21,539 nt of DNA from a virus, in IMG/VR virus record IMGVR_UViG_3300025082_000088, positions 1 to 21,539 of that record. One strand, given 5' to 3'. Shown one piece after another: positions 7,809 to 15,092 of this stretch. The notes beneath the pieces are model-generated. The model was not told where the DNA came from. It saw only the letters and a list, made by a program, of their open reading frames with translations, and made no database searches. The first letter of the stretch is position 1, and each line of letters starts with the position of its first letter. A program made the position numbers and the translations under genes.

Positions 7809-9340
7809 TGGCTACAACCGCTGCACACAAGCTTGTAACTTCTGACCTAATTAAGGCACACGGCGGTCTTGTAACAAACGAGAACGTGTTGCGGGAAAAC
7901 AAGAGTGAGGCTCTCAATCTCCTCAATTATGAGGTAGGCTTGAATGGTGGCTACCGTCGTATTACTGGGCACTCCAAATATTCTTCCACTGAGGTGTCTG
8001 GATCTGGTGTAGTCTTGGGTGTCAAAATATTCAACTCTGGCGTAGTAGTTTGTAGATTGAATACAGTCTACTTTGGGACGGGGACAACTTGGGCCACTGT
8101 AGCCACTAGAACAAGTGCAGGGGTGTACGACTTTGATATATATAACTGGGATGGTACCGCTAATATCGTCATGTGTGATGGTGTCAACCAAGCCGCTATT
8201 TACGATGGTTCTACCTACACTCTTCTCAACGGTACTAATGCTCCCACAAACCCTGGAATTTGTGCTGCCCACTCTGACCACCTGTTCTTCGCAGGAGAGA
8301 GTGCAAACCTTGGCCTCATCACCTTCACCCAGCCCTTCTCTGACACAGTTTTTGACCCAGCACAGGGATCAGGAACTATTCAGGTAGGGGACACTATCAT
8401 TGATATGGTGTCTTGGAGGGATCGCCTTATTATTTTATGTAAAAACTCCATCCACCAGCTTGTAGGTACATCAGTTGCAGATTTTCAGTTGAAGAGGATT
8501 ACAGACAATATTGGGTGTTTGGCAAAGGGGTCTGTCCAAGAGATTGGTGGTGATGTTATTTTTCTAGCACCGGATGGTATCAGGACAATAGCTGGTACTG
8601 AGAAACTTGATGATGTTGAACTGGGGAGCATCTCCAGGAATATCCAGCCACTCATCAACGACATGTCCACCATCTCCAACTTCTCCAGCACCGAGATTAG
8701 TTCAGTTGTGATCAGGGAGAAGAGCCAGTATAGATTATTCTACCCGGTGTCTAGTGTGAGTGTAGCTCAGAGCAAGGGTATCATTGGTGCCATCCGACGC
8801 AGCCCTGATGGGAATGTTGGTTGGGAGTGGTCTGAGATGAAGGGGGTTAAACCCCGAGTGTGTGACAGTAGCTATGTGGGAGATGCTGAGATAGTATTAC
8901 ATGGTAGCTATGCCAACGGGTATATCCACCAACAAGAGAGTGGGGATGACTTTGACGGCTCCAGTGTCCAGTCAGCTTACCGGACACCAGACTACTTCTT
9001 CGATGATATTACAATAAGAAAGACCCTCCACTCAGTCCGTGTATTCTACAGTGTAGAGGGTGATGTCAGCATTGGTATGAAGGTCTATTATGACTACAAC
9101 AAAGCTGGCACTGAACAGCCCACTCAATATACTCTTGTAAACAGTGGTGCCGCAGCTATTTATGGCATTTCATTTACATATGGGGCATCCAAATACGCAG
9201 CCACCTTTGAGCCTAGTACCAGACAGAATGTTGAAGGGTCAGGGTTCACAGCCGCCCTAGAATTTGTGACAGATGATACCAAGTCTCCCCACTCCATTGA
9301 GGGATTTGTGATTGAATACGTTCCATATTATCGGAGATAA
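7808..9340 (+). CDS. Tail-tube B / P22 gp10-like DNA-stabilisation protein
   Basis: The protein has 510 residues, beta-rich throughout, as expected for the nozzle proteins that plug the short tail and hold packaged DNA. It begins with GGLVTNENVLRENKSEALNLL and YEVGLNGGYRRITG (19-54), a typical N-terminus for this group. Propeller-like repeats follow: FNSGVVVCRLNTVYFG, DFDIYNWDG, HSDHLFFAG at 156-163, SWRDRLIILCKNSIHQLVG at 202-220, and a turn GGDVIFLAPDGIRTI at 247-261. The start overlaps the previous stop by one base and has only a weak ribosome binding site (TTCCGGG), so expression is likely coupled to the adaptor gene. The pair sits in the order seen in T7 (11-12) and P22 (4-10). Confidence 0.78.
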   Translation: MATTAAHKLVTSDLIKAHGGLVTNENVLRENKSEALNLLNYEVGLNGGYRRITGHSKYSSTEVSGSGVVLGVKIFNSGVVVCRLNTVYFGTGTTWATVATRTSAGVYDFDIYNWDGTANIVMCDGVNQAAIYDGSTYTLLNGTNAPTNPGICAAHSDHLFFAGESANLGLITFTQPFSDTVFDPAQGSGTIQVGDTIIDMVSWRDRLIILCKNSIHQLVGTSVADFQLKRITDNIGCLAKGSVQEIGGDVIFLAPDGIRTIAGTEKLDDVELGSISRNIQPLINDMSTISNFSSTEISSVVIREKSQYRLFYPVSSVSVAQSKGIIGAIRRSPDGNVGWEWSEMKGVKPRVCDSSYVGDAEIVLHGSYANGYIHQQESGDDFDGSSVQSAYRTPDYFFDDITIRKTLHSVRVFYSVEGDVSIGMKVYYDYNKAGTEQPTQYTLVNSGAAAIYGISFTYGASKYAATFEPSTRQNVEGSGFTAALEFVTDDTKSPHSIEGFVIEYVPYYRR

Positions 9341-9342
9341 AA

Positions 9343-10320
9343 ATGGGTACTGGATATACAAGACAGTCTGACACTGAGATCATTGATGGCGAGGTTGCTG
9401 ATGCCAGTGATTTCAACAATGAGTTTGAGGCACTTGAAGATGCCTTTGACGGTACCTCTGGCCATAGTCACGATGGGACTACTGGGGAGGGACCAATTAT
9501 TACCGTCCCTGGTGGTGGGACTGGTGTTGCCACTCTAACTGATGGTGGGGTGTTGTTGGGGTCTGGCACTGGTGTTATAACGGCAACGGCAGTGTTGGCA
9601 GACGGTGAGATGCTTGTAGGTGATGGTACAACTGACCCTGTCCTTGAAAGTGGTGCAACCCTTAGAACTAGTGTGGGGGTGGGTACTGGTGACAGCCCCC
9701 AATTCACCGGAATTGAACTGGGCCACGCGAGCGATACGACAATCGCAAGAGCATCTGCCGGTGAGATTTCTGTAGAAGGTACACAGTTAGCAAAATTGGA
9801 CGGCAACCTTCAAGATTTGGATACTCTCGGCGCAGCATCATCCGATGGGGAGTTTGCAGTAGCCACTGGCGCTGGTGCTTTGGCCTGGGAGAGTGGGGCT
9901 ACACTCCGAACGTCTGTTGGTGTTGGTACTGGGGATAGCCCGCAATTCACCGGGATCGAATTGGGCCACGCTAGCGACACAACAATTGCACGGGCATCCG
10001 CTGGTGAGATTTCTGTCGAAGGTACACAGCTAGCAAAACTTGACGGTAATCTCCAGGATTTGGACACACTCGGCGCAGCATCATCTGATGGGGAGATTGC
10101 GGTTGCTACTGGTGCTGGCGCCCTTGCCTGGGAGAGTGGTGCTACTCTACGAACGTCGGTTGGTGTTGGTACTGGAGACAGCCCGCAACTTACCGGAATT
10201 GAACTGGGCCACGCTACTGATACCACTATTGCACGGGCATCTGCCGGTGAGATTTCTGTCGAGGGCGCACAGCTAGCCAAAGAGAGTACGGTAACAGCAC
10301 TAGCAATTGCCTTGGGATAA
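9343..10320 (+). CDS. Tail fibre protein with three 81-residue repeats
   Basis: The protein has 325 residues. The N-terminus (residues 1-50: VADASDFNNEFEALEDAF then GTSGHSHDGTTGEG) is the pattern common to marine-phage fibres and is the likely virion-attachment segment. After a Gly/Thr/Val-rich stretch come two full and one partial repeat of 81 residues, each starting SGATLRTSVGVGTGDSPQ and containing GIELGHASDTTIARASAGEI. The third copy runs about 50 residues and is followed by a short unique tail ESTVTALAIALG. Low charge, many Gly/Thr/Ser and repeats suggest a beta-helical or beta-prismatic trimeric shaft. No enzymatic domain is present. CGGAGA upstream is the ribosome binding site. The end lacks a large receptor-binding tip, so the tip may be supplied by the following genes. 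Confidence 0.78.
   Translation: MGTGYTRQSDTEIIDGEVADASDFNNEFEALEDAFDGTSGHSHDGTTGEGPIITVPGGGTGVATLTDGGVLLGSGTGVITATAVLADGEMLVGDGTTDPVLESGATLRTSVGVGTGDSPQFTGIELGHASDTTIARASAGEISVEGTQLAKLDGNLQDLDTLGAASSDGEFAVATGAGALAWESGATLRTSVGVGTGDSPQFTGIELGHASDTTIARASAGEISVEGTQLAKLDGNLQDLDTLGAASSDGEIAVATGAGALAWESGATLRTSVGVGTGDSPQLTGIELGHATDTTIARASAGEISVEGAQLAKESTVTALAIALG
9649..10284 (+). repeat. Tandem 243-bp coding repeats (2 full, 1 partial)
   Basis: Unit boundaries fall at 9649-9891, 9892-10134 and 10135-10284. The period is exactly 243 bases (81 codons). Comparing copies 1 and 2 codon by codon, 41 of 81 codons differ, of which 40 are synonymous and one changes an amino acid (Phe to Ile at unit position 69). 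Copy 3 differs in protein from copy 2 at about four of 50 positions. Confidence 0.9.
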
Positions 10321-10343
10321 TATAGAAAGAGAGAGAGAAAGTC

Positions 10344-10691
10344 ATGGCCAATACATTCAAGGTCGTCACAAAGGCGAATGTAACAACTTCAGACGTTATT
10401 TATACCGTTGCCGCTAGTACGACTACCGTTGTTCTCGGGCTTATGCTGGGCAATACTACAGCTAGCACCACCACTGCCACGGTTTCATTGGGGTCTGATA
10501 CTGCCGGGCGCTCAGGGAATAACGATGAAGCAAACCAGACAGTGGAGATTGTCACGGGTGTCAGTATTCCCGGCAATTCCACGCTCGAAATAATGGGTGG
10601 CAATAAGATCGTCATGGAGGCCACTGATACTCTATCTCTCACGGCTGGAGCGTCGACCGATATTATCCTCTCAATTATGGAGATGACTTGA
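10344..10691 (+). CDS. Small beta-rich virion protein
   Basis: The protein has 115 residues with almost no charged residues and many Thr, Val, Ser and Ala, starting MANTFKVVTKANVTTSD. The pattern of strands (TTVVLGLMLGNTTA, TVSLGSDTAG, SIPGNSTLEIMGGNKIVM, DTLSLTAGASTDIILSI) is a compact beta-sandwich type that I have often seen encoded beside marine phage fibre genes. A role as a fibre accessory, tip or decoration protein is inferred from context only. A purine-rich site (AAAGAGAGAGAGAAAG) precedes the ATG. Its stop overlaps the next start (TGATG), so the two proteins are probably made together. Confidence 0.6.
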   Translation: MANTFKVVTKANVTTSDVIYTVAASTTTVVLGLMLGNTTASTTTATVSLGSDTAGRSGNNDEANQTVEIVTGVSIPGNSTLEIMGGNKIVMEATDTLSLTAGASTDIILSIMEMT

Positions 10692-11296
10692 TGCCTTATC
10701 TAGGACCGCCCCCTGCCAGTAAACTGGCATCAGCGGCAGATATCGCCAGTGGTGCAGTGGATAGTGATGAGATTGCTGCTGGTGCTGTTGATATCGCTCA
10801 TCTAAGTGCATCAGGAACTGCCGGGGCAGGTAATTATCTACGGGGTGATAATAGCTGGACAGCAGTTGGTGGCGGCCCGGTCTTCTCGTTTTATGGAACC
10901 GCTGCTCAATCGAATGCCACTGGTGATGGCACGGTCTTTACCGTGGTCTTCGGCACCGAGGTCACAAATGTCGGCTCAGATTTTGATGGCACCAGTACCT
11001 TTACGGCAGACGAAGCGGGATCGTTTATTCTTAATGCGGGTGTGTCGGCGTATGGTGGCACTACTTCGCATACCAATGCACAGCTTACCATTGTTACTTC
11101 AAATAGATCTTATGAAGTTAGCCGAGACAATCCAAAGGACGCCATCGGCACTTCATACACTACACGCGGAAGTGTGATAGCAGACATGGACGAAGGAGAC
11201 ACCGCTACAGTGACCTTTACAGTGTCAGGCTCAACAATAACCGTTGATATAGACAATGATCCTCGCACAGGATTTACTGGGTTCTTCCTTGGATAA
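10691..11296 (+). CDS. Tail fibre protein with C1q/TNF-like C-terminal domain
   Basis: The protein has 201 residues from the ATG at 10691, which overlaps the previous stop in TGATG and has GGAG 8 bases upstream. A TTG three bases earlier is less likely. The N-terminal peptide MPYLGPPPAS closely resembles that of the fibre at 11879. Residues 16-60 hold GAVDSDEIAAGAVD and GNYLRGDNSW, linkers frequent in phage fibres. Residues ~62-201 have a C1q/TNF-type jelly-roll pattern: FTVVFGTEV, FTADEAGSFILNAGVSAYG, GSVIADMDEGDTATVTF and a final FTGFFLG. Such domains are trimeric and bind proteins or sugars, so this may be a receptor-binding tip. The domain call rests on pattern recognition. Confidence 0.7.
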   Translation: MPYLGPPPASKLASAADIASGAVDSDEIAAGAVDIAHLSASGTAGAGNYLRGDNSWTAVGGGPVFSFYGTAAQSNATGDGTVFTVVFGTEVTNVGSDFDGTSTFTADEAGSFILNAGVSAYGGTTSHTNAQLTIVTSNRSYEVSRDNPKDAIGTSYTTRGSVIADMDEGDTATVTFTVSGSTITVDIDNDPRTGFTGFFLG

Positions 11297-11307
11297 TGGA
11301 GCTAGAC

Positions 11308-11445
11308 ATGAGGGATTTGACACTAGATGAACATACCGTGTTAGCGCACGTTGTGCTCGATCCTGCGGCGTGGTGGGGTACAAACACTGCCGACGCATCA
11401 GGTGGCGTATACGCGAACTGGATATCAATTCATTTAGTTGCGTAA
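11308..11445 (+). CDS. Micro-ORF, 45-residue phage protein
   Basis: This is a short open frame between two fibre-cassette genes, starting MRDLTLDEHTVLAHVVLDP and ending ANWISIHLVA. The ATG at 11308 has GGAG at 11298-11301, six bases upstream, whereas an earlier in-frame ATG at 11296 has no such site. The segment LDEHTVLAHVVLDPAAWW resembles small proteins I know from phage fibre regions, and those are usually longer, so this one may be shortened after the Trp pair. The rest of the frame carries no motif. The function is unknown. The spacing on both sides and the ribosome binding site argue that it is translated. Confidence 0.5.
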   Translation: MRDLTLDEHTVLAHVVLDPAAWWGTNTADASGGVYANWISIHLVA

Positions 11446-11449
11446 ACAA

Positions 11450-11492
11450 CAAGGAAAGAACATAACACTTAAAGGAAAGAACATGACACTAA
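11450..11492 (+). repeat. 21-bp tandem duplication of a ribosome binding site and start
   Basis: A block reading AAGGAAAGAACAT-ACACT occurs twice with a 21-base offset. In the upstream copy the codon at 11462-11464 is ATA. In the downstream copy the corresponding codon at 11483-11485 is ATG. The copies are otherwise nearly identical, so the upstream one looks like a former start whose ATG has decayed, or a spare ribosome loading site. Confidence 0.75.
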
Positions 11493-11809
11493 AGATTACC
11501 GTAGAATACAAAGGCCAGACTTTCACCAAGTCTGTGACGGGCAATGCTCTCTTGGCTCTGGAGAATGACCTCCGCGATGTCGGTAACGCCGACGATCCCA
11601 GCGACATCGTTGGTTGGATATTCGCTGGTCCGTTCGCGGGCAAGATCAACAACTGTGCCAAGCGGATGGCTAAGGCCGAGGTTGACCGGCTCAAGGCTGA
11701 CCCTGCCGTAACTTCTATGCCAGCAACAGATGATGCTCTTGTTGAGTCTGCTACTGCCGCGCCGGGGTACAAGAACCGTTCAGCACGGGATGCTGAGATG
11801 AACGAATAG
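11483..11809 (+). CDS. Conserved phage protein of fibre region (108 residues), unknown function
   Basis: The ATG at 11483 has AAAGGAAAG about 4 bases upstream. A longer reading from a TTG at 11438 would add 15 residues, but those mostly translate the duplicated ribosome binding site, so I reject it. The protein starts MTLKITVEYKGQTFTKSVTG. Its middle, GWIFAGPFAGKINNCAKRM, and its end, PGYKNRSARDAEM, have the look of a small conserved family found near phage fibre genes. It is soluble, mixed helix and strand, with one Cys. No enzyme motif is seen. A role in fibre assembly (chaperone) is possible from position but not shown. Confidence 0.6.
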   Translation: MTLKITVEYKGQTFTKSVTGNALLALENDLRDVGNADDPSDIVGWIFAGPFAGKINNCAKRMAKAEVDRLKADPAVTSMPATDDALVESATAAPGYKNRSARDAEMNE

Positions 11810-11846
11810 GCGTTAAAGATGCGAACCCCAAACCAGAGTAAAGACG

Positions 11847-11858
11847 TATAAATATAAT
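11847..11858 (+). promoter_or_regulatory. Weak candidate promoter element upstream of second fibre
   Basis: The AT-rich string TATAAATATAAT lies 20-31 bases upstream of the ATG at 11879. It contains a perfect -10 box (TATAAT, 11853-11858) and the T4-type late motif TATAAATA. No -35 box is present at the right distance, and nothing suggests a T4-type sigma factor in this phage. It may simply be AT-rich spacer. Confidence 0.2.
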
Positions 11859-11878
11859 CTAAACAAGGGACGTTAAAC

Positions 11879-12706
11879 ATGCCTTACATAGGACCAGCCC
11901 CAGCAAAAGAACTCGTCCTGGATGCGGACGGTGATACAATCATTACATCTGATGCGGACGACCAGATAAATGTCAAAGTCGGTGGCGCTGAGGATTTCAG
12001 GATATCTGCCAATACACTGAGTGTGCTATCTGGCACGACCCTCAATATTGATTCCGGCGCGACCATAGCTAATAGTGGGACTGCTACGGGGTTTGCTGGC
12101 GTCGATACAAGCGGCACTCCAGCCGACAATCAACTGGCTATATTCACTGATGCGGATACCGTGGAGGGGGACTCCAACCTGACGTATGACGGCACCGATC
12201 TGATCCTTGCTGGAGGTAATATCAACGTAGACAGTGGTAAGGGTATTGATTTCTCAGCGACTGCCGATAGCAACGCTGGTATGACAAGCGAGTTATTCGG
12301 TGATTACGAAGAGGGGGTATACAACCCCACCTTGGTGGGCAGTACCTCGGGAAGTTTCAGCCTCCTCGGAACCGATGACACTCTGGCCTATACCAAGATA
12401 GGACGAATGGTGTATATCCAGGGCTATCTCTTCCCAAACGTCGACAATTCTTGCTTAGGGGCTATGCGTATCAGTCTACCCACAACGCCAGCAACGCTAC
12501 CTGATCTATCTGACTACAGCGTTACATGGTGCTATGTACAAAATCATGGCGGCTCCTTCACAAACCCCTCTCTCATCATCTTGCCAGCCCTGGCATATGC
12601 CCAGATGCAGGACGTATCTGACGCTGGCGTTAAAGCAAACATGGATGGAGACGACGTTGATGACTCATGGCAGATGATACTGAACTTTAATTACATTTCT
12701 TCATAA
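11879..12706 (+). CDS. Second tail fibre / receptor-contact protein
   Basis: The protein has 275 residues. The N-terminal MPYIGPAPAK matches the start of the fibre at 10691, suggesting a shared anchoring or assembly peptide. Residues ~15-130 are a Gly/Asp/Ser-rich repeat-like shaft with hexapeptide-like strands (GTTLNIDSGATIANSG, GGNINVDSGKGIDFSA). At 142-152 is DYEEGVYNPTL, the (D/E)YEEG.(W/Y).P.L motif that introduces the C-terminal tip domain of many phage fibres. The tip (153-275) is beta-rich (YTKIGRMVYIQGYLF, WQMILNFNYIS) and probably binds the host surface. CAAGGGA upstream acts as the ribosome binding site. The assignment as a fibre is firm; the receptor is unknown. Confidence 0.75.
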   Translation: MPYIGPAPAKELVLDADGDTIITSDADDQINVKVGGAEDFRISANTLSVLSGTTLNIDSGATIANSGTATGFAGVDTSGTPADNQLAIFTDADTVEGDSNLTYDGTDLILAGGNINVDSGKGIDFSATADSNAGMTSELFGDYEEGVYNPTLVGSTSGSFSLLGTDDTLAYTKIGRMVYIQGYLFPNVDNSCLGAMRISLPTTPATLPDLSDYSVTWCYVQNHGGSFTNPSLIILPALAYAQMQDVSDAGVKANMDGDDVDDSWQMILNFNYISS

Positions 12707-12719
12707 AGGAGAGAAGGCA

Positions 12720-12983
12720 ATGGCACTAATAGAAAAAACAATCGTAGACAAAATCGAAGTGGTCGGAAATTTCAAACACATCCAAGTTCGTCAAGACCGG
12801 CAGATCGTTGATGACGCTACTGATGAAGTGCGGTCACGGGGAAATTTCAGCCGCTATGTTCTAGCCCCCGACGCTGATCTATCCGGTCAGCCCGATGATG
12901 TATCGGCAATCGCCAATGCGGTTTGGACCGATGAAATTAAAGCAGCGTATGTGGCGCATCAGGCTTTGATGGACGACAAATGA
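12720..12983 (+). CDS. Small conserved phage protein of fibre region (87 residues)
   Basis: The protein starts MALIEKTIVDKIEVVGNFKH and includes IQVRQDRQIVDD, then a block FSRYVLAPDADLSGQPDDV and IANAVWTDEIKAAYVAHQA. This combination is typical of a short conserved protein that accompanies tail fibre genes in many podoviruses. Its function has not been assigned that I know of. AAGGAGAG before the ATG is a strong ribosome binding site. The gene follows the fibre by 13 bases and belongs to the same cassette. Confidence 0.65.
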   Translation: MALIEKTIVDKIEVVGNFKHIQVRQDRQIVDDATDEVRSRGNFSRYVLAPDADLSGQPDDVSAIANAVWTDEIKAAYVAHQALMDDK

Positions 12984-13047
12984 GGACAGATAAATGCCCA
13001 GCCCCGCCAACTCTCTCCCCACGTTGAGGAAGCTTTAGGAGCTGAGG

Positions 13048-13158
13048 ATGACTGATCAGCACGTATATCCCGTGGGCGATCTGAGGGAGCATGAGACCGA
13101 GGGTGGCGACTGCTGGTGTCGGCCACGGGATGATGATGAAGCTGCCCTTATTAACTAA
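13048..13158 (+). CDS. Micro-ORF, 36-residue protein with CWC motif
   Basis: A small frame starts MTDQHVYPVGDLREHET and continues GGDCWCRPRDDDE, ending ALIN. The ATG has AGGAG at 13037-13041, six bases upstream. The pattern YPV.DLREH followed by CWC.P is one I recall as a tiny conserved phage protein near fibre or virion genes. The Cys-Trp-Cys plus nearby His residues could bind metal, which is inference only. It fills most of the gap between the fibre cassette and the ejection genes. A 9-bp inverted repeat (13067-13075 with 13123-13131) lies inside it. Confidence 0.5.
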   Translation: MTDQHVYPVGDLREHETEGGDCWCRPRDDDEAALIN

Positions 13159-13182
13159 AATTACTAAATCATAGGATAAAAT

Positions 13183-14739
13183 ATGCCTGAGTTTTCAAGT
13201 TTCGGTGACATTGACTTCTACAAAGACGCGAGATTGTCCTCTGGGGATTTTATAGGTAGAGATTTTAGTGCTATAACAGACCCAGCAGCTAAGAAGGCAT
13301 ATGAAGGATTTGTGGGGAACGACCCAGGTGCGGGCCGTACCCTTTTGGATCTCATGAGTAATAATCCTGACACCTTGGCCCAGTTCAAATCTATAGCTAC
13401 TGGTAATGAGTATGTTCCTGGTTCTAGTGGTGGTGGAGGTGGAGGTGAGGGGGGATCACCAGACCCTGCCGCAACTACAGGTGTAACCCTTGGGGATATT
13501 GATAAGAGACACGAGGCCAGTTTAGCTATGACTGGCACCAATGCCCTCTCCCCATATATGTCCTCCACATTCACCCACACCCCAATGGAGTTGAAACCGG
13601 AAGAGTTACAAAAACACCAAACTCTTGGGGCAGAACCCACAGCCACCACATTCCTTTCAGATGGTGCCACCAACATAGCAGCCCCCACCCCAACAGATGC
13701 CACAACCATGTCACCCTACATGGCATTTTTGGCAGAGCAGATGACTGCTGCTCAGAAAGCCACACTCTCCCCTGAAGCCATTATGGAAGCAGCAAACGGT
13801 GTTGTAACCCCTGAGAGTACCGTCCAGTTCCAACTAGCCGGATTATTAGATCAATTCAAGGATGGTGCTGTACCTGCCTGGGCTGCTGGTGCTGTCAGAA
13901 ACGCTAATTTAGCTATGGCTCAGAGAGGGTTGGGCAAATCTAGCATGGCTGGGTCTGCTATTTTATCCTCAGCTATGGAAGCTGCCACACCCATTGCAGC
14001 CCACGATGCCAGTGTGTATGAGAAGATCAATCACGCTAACATTGCCAACCTACAAGATGCCCGCAAGTTCAATGCCACTATGGCTGGACAACTTGACTTT
14101 GCAAACCTCAACAATGTTCAGAGGGCATCCGAGGTAAACATGCAAGCAAGACAGCAGGTTTTGTTGTCTGACCAAGCTGCCATGAATGCCTCAAAACAGT
14201 TCAACGCCACCTCTAAAAACCAGATGGACCAGTTCTTTGCCAACATGGGTAAGGAGATTGCCATCAGTAATGCTACAAGAACTGATGCGATGGCTCAGTT
14301 TGACTTGGATCAAGCTAATGCTCTACAAAAATTTAATGCCCAGATTGTAGACAGTCGGCAGAAATTTGAGATGCAGCAGCGGGCTGTTATTGATCAATCA
14401 AACGTGGCTTGGAGGAGAGCCATCAACACTGAGAATAATGTGGGCGTCAACAGAGCAAACCAACAAAACACTCAAGCCATGTTGGGTATCTCTGCCCAGG
14501 CTCAGGCTAACTTGTGGCAGCAATACCGTGACGAGGCTCACTGGGTTATGCAGAGTTCAGAGAATGAAAGAACTCGTGACCACAATATCGCAATGGCTGC
14601 TATGTCCAGACAGTTTCAGAGTGAGTTGATGGATGAAAGTGGTAAAAATGCTTTCGCTGGTGCCCTTGGGTCATTTGCATCTAAGGCATTGTTGGGGTAC
14701 CTGCAAGGGAAGCAAGGGTTTAAGTTTGGCGGGACATAG
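13183..14739 (+). CDS. Internal virion / ejection-type protein, Ala/Gln-rich (518 residues)
   Basis: The N-terminal half is loosely folded, with a Gly-rich linker at 82-92 and two similar SPYM segments (123-126, 177-180). From about residue 215 it becomes almost entirely helical and Ala/Gln/Asn-rich. The block AVPAWAAGAVRNANLAMAQR and RGLGKSSMAGSAI (229-260) is a well-conserved motif of a structural protein found beside ejection genes of many marine phages. The long helices to ~480 contain repeated FNA, QFDLDQANALQKFNAQ and Gln-rich heptads. The C-terminus has a small hydrophobic Ala/Gly/Leu patch (FAGALGSFASKALLGYL). By position it may be the equivalent of T7 gp14, though it is much longer than that protein. 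AGGAT precedes the ATG. Confidence 0.65.
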   Translation: MPEFSSFGDIDFYKDARLSSGDFIGRDFSAITDPAAKKAYEGFVGNDPGAGRTLLDLMSNNPDTLAQFKSIATGNEYVPGSSGGGGGGEGGSPDPAATTGVTLGDIDKRHEASLAMTGTNALSPYMSSTFTHTPMELKPEELQKHQTLGAEPTATTFLSDGATNIAAPTPTDATTMSPYMAFLAEQMTAAQKATLSPEAIMEAANGVVTPESTVQFQLAGLLDQFKDGAVPAWAAGAVRNANLAMAQRGLGKSSMAGSAILSSAMEAATPIAAHDASVYEKINHANIANLQDARKFNATMAGQLDFANLNNVQRASEVNMQARQQVLLSDQAAMNASKQFNATSKNQMDQFFANMGKEIAISNATRTDAMAQFDLDQANALQKFNAQIVDSRQKFEMQQRAVIDQSNVAWRRAINTENNVGVNRANQQNTQAMLGISAQAQANLWQQYRDEAHWVMQSSENERTRDHNIAMAAMSRQFQSELMDESGKNAFAGALGSFASKALLGYLQGKQGFKFGGT

Positions 14740-14756
14740 ATAGGGGAGATTTGTAG

Positions 14757-15092
14757 ATGATTGCTTGGGGTCCTATAATTTCAGCAGTTGGTAGTGTTGC
14801 TATGAGTGCTATGTCTAGTAAAAGCTCTCCACAACAAACCTCATCTGCTATGATGAAACAAGATGATGATTTAACAAGCAGGTTGATAGAAAAGCCGCCA
14901 AAACTGGAAAAACCTGGGAAAGCAGAACAGGGTGATTGGTTACATGTTTTGTCACAATCTTGGGCTAAATATGAAGCAGCAGCCAAACGTAGAAACCCAG
15001 ATGTAGAGGATGTCTACAAAGACCTCCTAGCTCGTAGCAAGCAACAAATGTCAGACCGCATTGAATATAGACAGTTTGAAGTGGAAGCATAA
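14757..15092 (+). CDS. Small virion protein with hydrophobic N-terminus (111 residues)
   Basis: The first 20 residues (IAWGPIISAVGSVAMSAMSS) form a hydrophobic Gly/Ala-spaced helix that could insert into a membrane. The remainder is hydrophilic and helical, with a Pro/Lys-rich hinge and DVEDVYKDLLARSKQQMSD. GGGGAG lies upstream of the ATG, and the stop overlaps the next start (TAATG). It lies between ejection-type proteins, so a membrane-contacting part of the ejection apparatus is a reasonable inference. A holin is less likely, because only one segment is hydrophobic and the gene is embedded in the virion block. I recognise no family with certainty. Confidence 0.5.
   Translation: MIAWGPIISAVGSVAMSAMSSKSSPQQTSSAMMKQDDDLTSRLIEKPPKLEKPGKAEQGDWLHVLSQSWAKYEAAAKRRNPDVEDVYKDLLARSKQQMSDRIEYRQFEVEA

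Noticed and set aside
9810-10280. Minus-strand open frame with repeats over the fibre gene
   Set aside because: It is the antisense image of the fibre repeats; low-complexity Pro/Ser/Val translation and no ribosome binding site.
9649-10284. Direct repeats as a possible CRISPR array or recombination hotspot
   Set aside because: The units are 243 bases, contiguous and fully coding, with no spacers.
11847-11854. T4-type late promoter (TATAAATA)
   Set aside because: A single exact match in an AT-rich spacer, no other copies seen in the gaps of this window, and the phage type does not suggest a T4-like late sigma factor. Kept only as a low-confidence candidate.
10691-12706. Diversity-generating retroelement variable region at a fibre C-terminus
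   Set aside because: No reverse transcriptase, template repeat or near-identical A-variable copy is visible in the window.
12994-13038. 14-codon frame starting MPSPANS between the 87-residue gene and the CWC micro-ORF
   Set aside because: Too short, with only a weak upstream purine stretch and no recalled family; chance is the simpler explanation.
13067-13131. 9-bp inverted repeat (ATCCCGTGG / CCACGGGAT)
   Set aside because: The arms are 47 bases apart and inside a coding frame; could be chance, so not listed as a regulatory element.
14757-15092. 111-residue protein as a holin
   Set aside because: Only one hydrophobic segment, long hydrophilic C-terminus and location inside the virion block; an ejection-related role fits better.
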